DNA from: Molossus alvarezi
Lineage: Eukaryota; Chordata; Mammalia; Chiroptera; Molossidae
Direction: 5' to 3'
DNA: 64,000 bases
NCBI GenBank assembly: GCA_037176705.1
Contig: JBAWUJ010000089.1
Span: forward strand, 186,001 to 250,000
This document shows, one piece after another, positions 12,636-22,700 of this stretch (position 1 is its first letter; the number at the start of each line of letters is the position of its first letter). The notes beneath the pieces were generated by a model, which saw only the letters and a list, made by a program, of their open reading frames with translations, had not been told where the DNA came from and searched no databases. A program made the position numbers and the translations under genes.

Positions 12636-12765
12636 TTGATAAAACAAAGCTGGGGATGGGGAAGGGAGGGAAAGGGGAAGAGGGTGTCAATGGGGGGGAA
12701 ATGAGAAGCATCTGTAATAGAAACAAATCAATAAATAAAAAATTAAAAAGAAATAAAGACAAAGA
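12636..12765 (+). mobile_element. L1 3'UTR tail
   Basis: The block 'aaacaaagctggggatgggg', the G-rich tract and 'aatcaataaataaaaaatt' form the 3'UTR and A-rich tail. It is fused to the ORF2 start on its left, so the copy lacks most of ORF2. Confidence 0.8.
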
Positions 12766-15030
12766 GAAAGCTGTCACGTTGAAAAATAATCAATGAAACA
12801 AAGAGCTGTTTCTTTGTAAAGGTAAACACGATTGTTCAACTCTTAGCCAGACTCACAAAGAAACAAAAAGGAGTGCCCCCATAAACAAAATTAGAAATGT
12901 AAGAGAAGTAACAACTGATTCCACAGAAATACAGATCATTAAAACATACTTCAAACAATTATATGCCAATAAATTGGATGATCTCGGCAAAATCAACAAA
13001 TTTCTATTAACAGAGTCTCCCAAAACTGAACTGGGAAGAGACAGAAAACTTGAACAGACCAAGAATATCTAAGGAAATTGAAGATACAATCAAGAAACTT
13101 CTAGCAAGCCAAACCCCAGGGACAGATGGCTTCATCGGGAGTTTTATCAAACATTCAAAGAAGATCTAACACCCACTCTCCTCAACCTATTCTAAGAAAA
13201 TTCCAAGAAGATGAAAGACTTCCAAACTCATTGTATGAATCCAGCATAATGTAAATTCCAAAACCAGATCGAGACACTGCAAAGAAAGACAACTACAGGC
13301 CAATAACCCTGATGAACACAGATGCCAAAATACTTAACAAAATCTCAGCAAATGGAATCCAGCAATACATAAAAAATATTATTCATCATGACCAAGTGGG
13401 ATACATCCCAGGGAATCAAGGATGGCAAAATATTTCCACATTAATAAATGTGACACAACACAAACAAAATAAAAGATAAAACTCATAAGATCATATCAAT
13501 AGATGCAAAAAAGCTTTCGACAAAATCTAGCAGAGACCTAGAACAAAAGTTTATATGGAATAAAAAAAGACCCCTAAATGCCACAGTAACCTTCAAAATA
13601 AAGAACAAAGTAGGAGGGATCATAATACCAGGTATCAGATTATACTACAAAGCCACTGTAATCAAAATACCCTGGAACTGGCCCAAGAACAGGCATATAG
13701 ATGAATGGAACACAACGGAGAACCCATGAATTGACCCAAATCATTATCCTCAATTAATGTTGAAGAAGATGGCAAGAGCATACAGTGGAGTAAAAACAGC
13801 CTCTTCAATAAACGGTGCTGGGAAAATTGGACAGTTACTTAAAAAAAAAATGAAACTAGACCACCAACATACACAATACACAGGAATAGACTCAAGATGG
13901 ATAAATGGCTTACATGTGACTTGTGAATTTATAAAAATTCTAGAAGAAAATATAGGCAACAAAATTTCAGACATCACAAGAAGCACAATTTTCATGGCTA
14001 CAATGCCTAAGGAAGGGAAACAAATAAAAAAAAATGAACACATGGGACTAAAAAGCTTCTGCACAGCAAAAGAAACAAGCATCAATGTGGAAAGGAAACC
14101 CGGTATATGAAAGAGCATAACTGCCTACAATACATCAGATAAAAGATTAATTTACACTTTGTATAGCATCCTCATACATCTCAACAAAAACAAGACAAGG
14201 AATCCATTTTAAGAATGGGCAGAGGACCTAACTAGACACTTCTCTCAAGAGGACATACAAATGGCCAAGAGACATATGAAAAAATGCTCGACGTCACTAA
14301 TCATCAGAGATGCAAATTAAAACAACTATGAGGTATCACCTCACACCTGTCAGAATGGCCGCCATCAACAAATCATCAAACAACAAGTGCTGACCAGTAT
14401 GTGGAGAACCGGGGACACTAGCACACTGCTGGTGGCAATGCAGACTGGTAGAGCCACTATGGAGAACACTATGGTGTTTCCTCAAAAAATTAAAAATCGA
14501 ACTGCCATTTCACCCAGTGATCCCTCTTCCAGCATTATATCCTAAGTAGCCTGAAACACCCATCAGAAAGAATATATGTGGCCCTATGTTCATAGCAGCA
14601 CTATTTACAATTACTGAGACCTGGAAACAGCCCAAGTGTCCATCAATAAATGAGTGGATAAAAAAGCGGTGGTACATATACACAATGTACTACTGTGCAG
14701 CTGTAAGAAAGATCTCCTATCCCTTGAGACAACATAAAGGAACCTAGACAATATTATCCAAAGTGAAACAATTCAATCATAGAAAGAAAGATATCCCAAG
14801 ATCTCACTTATTTTTGCAATGTAATGAACAAAACTACCTGATGAACAAAACAGACCCAGAGACATGGAAGTAGGGTAAAGGCTGACAAACCTCAGGAGAA
14901 GGGTGGGGGGATAAACCACAGACTCATATGCAGGTTCCACAACAATGCTTGGGGTGGGGGACTGGGAGGAGGGTGTCAATGGGGAACAAAGGAAAAACAT
15001 TTGTAACAACAACAAAATTAGATATAAAGA
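12766..15030 (+). mobile_element. L1 ORF2 and 3'UTR with internal deletion
   Basis: The mid-ORF2 part (12,770-13,530, up to the RT block 'agatgcaaaaaagctttcga') joins at about 13,530 to sequence several hundred bases further along ORF2 ('cctagaacaaaagtttatatgg'), then runs to the 3'UTR and tail near 15,030. The catalytic FADD segment is lost in the deletion. Confidence 0.87.
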
Positions 15031-15044
15031 ATAATAAAGTTCCA

Positions 15045-15215
15045 CAGTACCTGCCCAGTAAAAATAGTCACAGGAATAAAGTGTAGCATAGGAAATACAG
15101 TCAATAATATAAAAATGACTATGTCTGGTGCAAGATGGGTATATCAACAGCTAATCACTTTGACATACACCTTAAACTAACATACTATAGTATGCCAACT
15201 GTAATTTAAAAAAAA
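15045..15215 (+). mobile_element. old L1-like 3' end
   Basis: The block ending 'catactatagtatgccaact' and an A-rich tail resembles the 3' end of older mammalian L1 families (acacct-taaactaa-ata...tatg-caact). Only the 3' end is present. The family assignment is from memory of that motif. Confidence 0.5.
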
Positions 15216-15230
15216 ATAAATTTAAAGAAT

Positions 15231-15248
15231 CACACACACACACACCCC
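15231..15248. repeat. short CA microsatellite
   Basis: About eight CA units just left of the CpG-rich island. Confidence 0.8.
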
Positions 15249-15249
15249 G

Positions 15250-15890
15250 CACACAGGAGACCACATGAAAATCCGGGCTGTCAGCCTGACGGCCGGGCTC
15301 CAGGGCTGTGTTCTGAGCGGCCCAGCTGCAGGGCCCATAACTAGGGCTCTGCACCCTCTCCCTCGGGCGCCAGGACAGGGGACCCCAGGGCTCGCGCCAC
15401 ACCCGGCCGTGGGCCCGGACTCCAGTGGAGGGAGGAGGGGCGGCGGCAGGGCGAGGTCCCTCTGTCCCCGTGGTGCCGATCCCAGTTTCCTGCCCCAGCA
15501 CCTGTTCCCCCCAAGCCCTCACCTCCACTGGTCCTGAACCCACCCCACTTACCTGGCTCTGAATCCAGCCTCGGCCTTGACGCAGCCTCCACTGCCAGAG
15601 GAAGATAGGACGATGGTGTTTCCAGAAGTCTCTCCAAGAACAAAATGGTGGCTCCTCACGCCAAGATGGCGTCCACGCAGAAGGCGTGGCCTGTGGGCGG
15701 GGACACGCACGAGGCAGGGGGCGGGGCCAGGAGCTGGGTCTGCAGAAGTACCTGTCTGTGGGATGTGCACATGGCCAACTCAGACAGGTGCAGCTCCATC
15801 CTGCTGGAGACTGGGGAGGTGGGCTGACTAGGCCTCTGAGCCCCAGGAATGCTGCCAGGTATGTGTGAATGACAGATATGTGGGCTCAAG
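15250..15890. promoter_or_regulatory. CpG-rich promoter-like island
   Basis: This is the only stretch of the window with many CpG dinucleotides outside L1 5'UTRs, and it shows no repeat signature. It contains a YY1-type motif CCAAGATGGCGTCC (15,661-15,674) and GC boxes GGGCGGGG (15,695-15,702) and GGGGGCGGGGC (15,717-15,727). On the minus strand a strong donor CCAG|GTAAGT lies with its last exon base at 15,553. On the plus strand CCAG|GTATGTG lies with its last exon base at 15,858. It therefore resembles a housekeeping or zinc-finger type first-exon region, perhaps bidirectional. No downstream coding exon is visible, and it may be an orphan promoter. A 90-codon frame at 15,265-15,537 is more likely composition than coding. 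Confidence 0.6.
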
Positions 15891-15891
15891 T

Positions 15892-16425
15892 CTTTTTTTT
15901 TTTTTAATTAATTTTTTTTAGAAATTCCACCTGCCTTCTGTGGATGCCTCATACTCTCTCAGGTCTACCTCAAAATGAGTTTTTGGAAATGTCCTCAAAA
16001 TTTTTCTTTCACTTACAACGCTTCTACCATCTTAGCTCATTTATAAATATATATAGCATTCCCTAAATAATCATATTTCATACAGAGACTATTTCACACA
16101 CAGGGTCAAATGGCAGTTCAATTTTAAAATTTTGAGGTAACACCACATGGTTTTCCATAGTGGCTTCACCGGTCTGCATTCCTACCAGCAGTGTACTAGA
16201 GTGCCTTTTCACAACACCCTCTTCAGCACTTGTTTTTTGATAATTTATTGATGGCAGCCCTTCTGGTAGGTGTGAGGTGACACCTCATAGTTGTTTTAAT
16301 TTGCACCTCTCTGATGATTAGTGACATTGAACATTTTTTCATATATCTTTTGGCCATTTGTATATCTTGTTTGGAGAAGTGACTATTTAGATCTTCTGGC
16401 TATTTTTTTCTCCTTAATTAATTAA
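15892..16425 (-). mobile_element. L1 3' part fragment plus unassigned flank
   Basis: A T-run at 15,892-15,920 looks like a reversed poly-A tail. 15,921-16,080 is not recognised. 16,085-16,425 is reversed L1 ORF2 ('ccatagtggcttcaccggtc', 'tgtttggagaagtgactat'), well diverged from the young copy. Confidence 0.7.
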
Positions 16426-16880
16426 TTTATTTTTGTTACAGATGTTTCTCCATTTCCCCCCACTGATTCCCCCTTCTGGCTCCCTCCCTGCCCTGTCTCC
16501 AGATTTGTTGATCATGTTTATTTTTCATGCATACATGCAAATAAGATCTGTGGTTTATCTCTCCCCCACCACACCATCTTCTGGCGATTGCCTGTCTGTA
16601 CCCCACTTCCATGTCTCTGGGACTACCCCATTCCTCAGACTGCTATGTTTATTATATTCTACAAATAAGTGAGATTATATGAAACTTGTCTTTTTCTGTT
16701 TGGCTTGTTTACTTAGGATAATACTTTCCAAGTCCCTCCATGTCATCTCAAAGGATAAGAGATCTCTCTTTATTATACCTGCTTAGTACTCCATTTTGTA
16801 TATGTACCACAACTTTTTTATCCATGAGTCTACTAATGGGCATTTGGGTTGTTTCTAGATCTAGGCTATTGTAAATAGCA
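16415..16880 (-). mobile_element. L1 3' end abutting the satellite
   Basis: The reversed tail 'ttaattaattaatttatttt', the 3'UTR and the last part of ORF2 run up to 'aggctattgtaaatagcag' at 16,880. There the 73-bp array begins without any gap. The orientation is the same as that of L1s whose 5' ends carry the same monomers elsewhere in the window. Confidence 0.85.
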
Positions 16881-19800
16881 GCCCACAGGCCCAGTGGGTA
16901 CCTAGATCACACCGTCCCTGCTGGGTTCTGCAGGCCTCTCTGGTGCTTCAGCACCCCATGGACCCCATGGATAACTAGATCATGCAGTCTCTGCTGGGTT
17001 GCACAGACCTCTCCTGTGCTTCAGCACCTTATAGGTCATGTGGGTAACTGGATGGCACAGTCCCTGCTGGGTTTCACCGGCCTTTATAGTGCTTCAGCAG
17101 CACACAGGCCCAAAGGGTACCTCGATCATGCAGTCCCTGGTGGTTTGCACCGGCCTCTCTGGCGCTTCAGCACCCCAGAGGACCGTCGGGTAACTAGATG
17201 GAACAGTCATTGCTGAGTTCACAGGCCTCTCCGGTGTTTCCCACCCCATAGTTCCCATGGGTAACTAGTTCGCAAAGTCTCTGCTAGGTCCCACAGGCCT
17301 CTGGTGCTTCAGCACCCTGCAGACCCATGGGTAACTAGGTCAGGCAGTGTCTGCTGAGAGCAAAGGCCTCTCTGGTGTTTTAGCTGCCCGCAGGTCTTGT
17401 AGGTAACCTGATGGCACAGTCCCTGCTGGATAATGCAGGTTCAGGTTCTTCAGCCCCATGCTGGCACTAGATCGCGCAGGCTCTGATGGGTCACACAGGT
17501 GTCTCTGGTATTTTATCATGCTGCATATCTTCAGGTAATGAGATACCATAGTCCCTACTGAGTCACACAGGCCTAACTGGTGTACTAGCACCCTGCAGTT
17601 CTCGTGGGTAACTAGATTATGCAGTTCCTGCTGGGTCTTACAGGACGATCTGGTGTTTTGGCAGCACACAGTTCCCACGTGTAAATGGATGGCACAGTCC
17701 TTGCTGTGTAGCACAGGGCTCTATGGTGCTTCAGCATCCCACCAGCTTCATGCGAAACTAGATTGTGCAATGTCTGCTGGGTTGCACAGGCCTCCCTAGT
17801 GCTTCTGCAGCTCACAAGTTGCACAAGCTATTGGATGGCACTGTCCCTGCTTGGTTGCACTGGCTTCTCTGGAGCTTCTGCAGCCTGCAGGTGTGGCTGG
17901 TAACCTGATGGCACAGTTCCTGCTGGGTCGCACAGGACTCTGTTGCTTCAGGACCATGCAGGCATGTGAGTAAGTAGATCTCACAGTCCCTGCTGTATAG
18001 CACAGGCCTCTATGTTGTTTTAGCACCCCACAGTTCTCAAGTGTAACTAGATTGCACAGTTGCTGCTGGGTTGCACAGGCCTCTGTGGTGCTTCAGCACC
18101 CCGCAATTCCTGTGGGTAATTGGATGGCACAGTCCCTGGTAGGTGGCACAGTCCTCTCTGATGCTTAAGGACCCCACAGGTCACGTGTGTAACTAGATCA
18201 CACAGTCCCTGCTGGGTCTCACAGGCCTCTCTGGTGCTTCAGCACCATGCATGTCCTGTGGGAAATTTGATGGCACAGTACCTGGTAGGTCACACAGCCC
18301 TCTCTGGTGCTTCAGCACCCTCAGTTTTAGATGGTAACTGGATGGCATAGTCCCTGCTGGGTTGCTCAGGCCTTTGTGGTGCTTCAGCAGCCCGTGGGCA
18401 CAATGGGTACCTAGACAACACATTTCCTGCTGGGTTGCACAGACCTCTCTGGTGTTTTAACACCCCATAGTTCCCTCGGGTCACTTGATTGCACAGTCTC
18501 TTGTTGGTCTCACAGACTTCAGGTGCTTCAGCAGTGTGTAAGCCCCATGGGTAACTAGGTCAGGCAATCCCTGCTGGGTTGCACTGGCCTCTCTGGTGCT
18601 TCAGCACCCCTCACTTCCTGAGAGTAAATGGATTGCACAGTCCATGCTAGGTTGGACAGGCTTTTTTGGTGCTTCAGCACCCCGCAGGTCCCACGGGTAA
18701 CTGGATGCCACAGTCCCTGATTGGTGCACATGCCTCTCCAGTGTTTTAGCACGCCATAGTTCCCACGGGTAACTAGTTCACACATGCCTGTGGTGTTCAG
18801 AAGCCTGAAGACCCATGGGTAACTAGGTTGGGAAGTCTCTGTTGTGTTGCACTGGCCTCTCTGTTGCATTAGCACTCTGCAGTTTCCATGGGTAACTAGA
18901 TCTCACAGTCCAGGTTGGGTCGCACAAGCCTCTCTGGTACTTCAGCACCTTGTAGGTCCCGCGGTAACTGGATGGCACAATTCCTACTGGGTGCACAGGC
19001 CTCTATGGTGCTTTATTACTTCTTGGTTAGTGTGGGGGAACTAGTTCACACAGTCACTGTTGCGTTGTGCAGGCCTCTGTTGCTTTAGCCCCTTTCAGGC
19101 TGTGGGTAACTAGATTGCACTGTCCTACTGGCCACACAGGCCTCTCTGGTGCTTTCGAACCCCTCAGGTCCTACTGGTAATTAAATGGCACAGTCCCTGC
19201 TTGGTCACACATGCCTCTCTGGTGCTTCAGCACCCTGCAGTTCCTATGGATACCCAGATAGCACAGTCCCTGCTTAGTTCCGCAGGCCTCTCTGGTGCTT
19301 CAGCACCCCTCAAATCCCTTTGGTAATTAGATCGCACAGTCCGTCCTGGGTCACACAGGCCTCTCTGTTACTTCTGCACCCCACATGACCCGCAGGTAAT
19401 TAGATGGCACAGTCCCTGCTAGGTGGCACAGGCTTCTCTGGTGCTTCAGCACCCTGCAGTCCTGTGGGTAACTAGATTGCGCAGACCATGCTGGGTTGCA
19501 CAGGCCTCTGGTTCGTCAGCAACTGGCATGCCCTGTGGGTAATTGGATGGCACAGACCCCGTAGTAACCGTATGACACAGTCCCTGCTGGTTTTTGCTGT
19601 CCTCTGGTGCTTCAGCACCCTGCGGGCCTGTGGGTAAGTAGATCGTGCCATACCTGCTGGGTTGCACAAGCCTCTCTGGAGCTTCAGCCCCCCGCAGATC
19701 CCTCGAATAACTGGATGGCACAGTCCCTGCTGGGTTAAGCAGGACTCTGGAGCTTCAGCACCTGACAGGTTCCATGGGTAATTGGATGGCACAGTCCCTG

Positions 19801-20235
19801 CTAGGTTAAGCAGACCTCACTTGGGCTTCAGCACCCCACAAGGCTCATGAGAATCGAGATTGTGCAGTGCCTGCTTGGTTGCACAGGCCTCTCTCATGCT
19901 TCAGGACCCTTCAGGTCCCATGGGTAACTCAATGGCACAGTCCCTGCTGGGTCACACAGGTCTCTGGTGCTTCAGCCCCCTTCATGTCCCATGAGTAACT
20001 GAACCTCACAGTCCCTGCTATGTCTCACAGGCCTCTCTGGTGCTTGAGCACCCCAAAGTTCCCACGGGTAACTGGATGGCACAGTTGCTGCCGGGTTGAG
20101 CCAGCCTCTCTGGTGCTTCAGCACTCTACTGGCCCAGTGGGTAACTAGATCTTGTAGTCCCTGCTTGGTCTCACAGGCCTCTCTTTGTTTTAGAACCCCC
20201 CAAGACCTGTGGGTAACTATATTGTACAGTTCTTT
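16881..20235 (-). repeat. 73-bp tandem satellite array, about 46 units
   Basis: The motif ggtgcttcagcacc recurs at a 73-base step (cttcag at 16,946, 17,019, 17,092, 17,165, and later 18,091, 18,237 and 18,310, all multiples of 73). Each unit has three conserved parts: caggcctctctggtgcttca, a gggtaactNgat stretch and cacagtccctgctgggt. Units vary, with alternating aactagat and aactggatgg types. Rarer 'ccatagttccc' units appear near 17,245, 18,465 and 18,755 and hint at lost higher-order order. The ggtgc-ttca-gcacc core can fold into a 5-bp-stem hairpin. The strand is given as minus because the monomers attached to minus-strand L1 5' ends share this orientation. Confidence 0.93.
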
Positions 20236-22690
20236 GGCTTTTGTTCCTTCTTTCAGGATAATATACAGGAGAAGAAGGGAAGTACTGAACTGATGTTTGA
20301 TGACCAGTCCTGTACTCTGGTCAGGTGACAGACTGTGTGCAAACCTGGAGAACAGGAGCCTGATGGCAGCTTGTGACACATAAGTTTTTGCTTCCTTGGG
20401 CTTGAGCAATTGCTCATGTGTCCATGTTCTCATGTACCTGCCATGGGCGTGACAGAAGAGAGATGTCCTTTTCAGGTAGGCATGATTGCTAAAGACCCAG
20501 ACAGGGTTGTGTGAAGTAGAAAACTTTACAGGGAGTGTCAACCTTTCTCTGTGGGGCCGGCTTGCAAAGAAGTGTGCAGGACTACTTCCTAAGAGGGTTG
20601 TCTTTACACAGCAAGGAGTGTGTGCAGTCTTGGGTAAATATCAGTAGGCGTGCAGTGCAGCAGCCTGCATCCGTGAGTCATATACAAGGGACAAAGGCCA
20701 ACCTGTGTCAAAGCAATGAAGCCTTGGACACAATGAGTAGCATAACACCCACGAGAGGTTGAAGTGTACAGGAAACCACTAAAGAACATAGTTTATTTGC
20801 CTGTCCAGCAACAGTGAAAAGTCTTCCCCAGTGATCCTGCTCAGTGGGCGTCACCCCACACAACCGCACCCTGAGGGGAGGCTGCCTCCTTCTCACCAGG
20901 AGCCCAGAATCCCTGGGGAAGGCCATCCTCCCTCCACACCACTGGCCTTCCTGCGATTCCTGCTGTTCACACTGCATCTACCCGCCCTTTCCCAGTCTAG
21001 TAGTTTTCTGCCTCACTCTGCCCCTGATCCTCAGTGACCCTGGGAGACAGACAGGGCTAGTTTCCTGGGCATTAGAGCTTCTCCTGGCACATCTGGTAGC
21101 TGAGGTCCAAGGTACAGACATGGGCAGGCTGTGTCGGGATGGCCCTGATCCTCCATCCTAGCAGAGTGCAAAGCTCAGGGAACCCGGACAAGGAAAAGAC
21201 TCCTGCTTCCTCTTGTTTCCCTAGTTTGCTCTGCCTTTGGTTTCTGTGCTCTTTGTGGTGTGCCCTTGCCCCTGTTTGCCTCACGCCTGCCCCCACCCGA
21301 GGTGGGGTCAGCGACAGCCAGAAAGTGTCTCCAGTGCAGAAAAGAGTTCATCTGTGTGGTAATAGGCCCCAGTCCTTTTACTATGTCATAGATATTTCCC
21401 AGGAGAAGGTTGAGAGAGATCCACCCAGATGACCGAGCGAAATTGGATGTAAGAGTGAAACCTCTGTGCTCTAACTAGCCGATCCACACGGCCAGGGACA
21501 GGACAGCTCCATTACGAAGACTTGCTCAGTAATGGAAACACCTCTCCCTTCAGCCATGGACATCCGTTCTGGTGAAAAAATAGTCTCAAACACTGTGGTC
21601 CAACCTCTTGTACGATCCTTTCTTAGGCATCTGAAGATATCCATGTCTCCTCTAAATCTACGTTTCTACACATTTTCAGGTTCCATGACATTTTCAGAGC
21701 AGTGCTGTAAGAGCTCTCTCTGGCTTGCTACCATGGCATCACTGGGTCAGAATATTCTGCAGTGTTATTATTCAATCAGGTGCTTTCCAGCTTCTGATAC
21801 ACCTGCAGGCATTTGACCCCATGTGGAAATTTCAGGAGTTGCCCATTCTACAGCTTTTGTGAGATCATCTACTCAACACTACTGCATTTCCTCTGATAGA
21901 AACAACACAAAAAAGAAAAAAAGCTTGCATGCTTCTTCATTAATTCATTTAGGTCAATGTCAAGATGTGGGACATTTGCACTGTAAAATTTCCACAGGCT
22001 ATTTCTTTCTCTTCCTTTTAACATGAGTGAGAGACCATCCAGAATGCCTTAGCATGGCTTGCACAGGGGCACATTTTAGGTATGGCCTGTCCAAGCTAGC
22101 CATATTGCACATTCTGTCCTGTGCAGTTCCAAACATGGAGTGTTCCTTGGCACGCAAACACAGCCAAATCACACGTGCCCATAAAGGTATCTTCTGACTC
22201 TCAGTGTCCTCAGGAAGGAAGCGCTTCTTCTGAGTCATGTTTCACTTTATTCCCCAAGACTTCTTATTGACCTCCACAGCCTGGTCACACTGTCACCATT
22301 GTGGGCTTGGCATAGGCACACTGATGGGGGATGCAAAATGAGGAAAGAGACTGAATTGATAGCACAACAATAAATAGGGCACTGGAGCGTAGGACATTGT
22401 TCAGATTAGCGGGGAGACCAGGGAAGTACCAAAAGGACAAGAAGCGCTACTGCAGAAATTTGAAGAATCAACTGGTTCCTTCTCCAGTGGCCCAGGAAAG
22501 TTTAAGTGCTCAGAGCACCTGAACCTGCTTGTACTCTGTGGGCACTAAGGTCTCCCAGTTTCCTTTATCCACCCTCCTTCCTGCTCGCTCCTACCCTACA
22601 GTACCTCCCCTTTGACTGGAGACTTTTTTCCTACAGTTCTTTAGGAAAGGACATTCACAGGTGCAACAAACCTCCATGGAGTGCTCAGCA
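20236..22690. other. unassigned region downstream of TSPY copy 1
   Basis: No L1 or SINE and no convincing gene seen. The sequence has mammalian single-copy texture with short open frames only. A stretch near 22,490-22,620 weakly resembles 58,795-58,870, the unassigned region just right of TSPY copy 3. Confidence 0.5.
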
Positions 22691-22700
22691 CCTGGGCTCC

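Noticed and set aside
15265..15537. 90-codon frame in the CpG-rich island
   Set aside because: Proline/glycine/arginine-rich translation is typical of GC-rich non-coding DNA, and frames are open on both strands there.
16881..20235. CRISPR-like array
   Set aside because: Units are contiguous and fully repetitive with no unique spacers, in a mammalian sequence context.
17340..20541. Repetitive minus-strand frames (GAEAPERPVQPSRDC type) across the satellite
   Set aside because: They arise because the 73-bp unit has few stops in that frame. The period is not a multiple of three and no start or splice context exists, so a repeat protein is unlikely.
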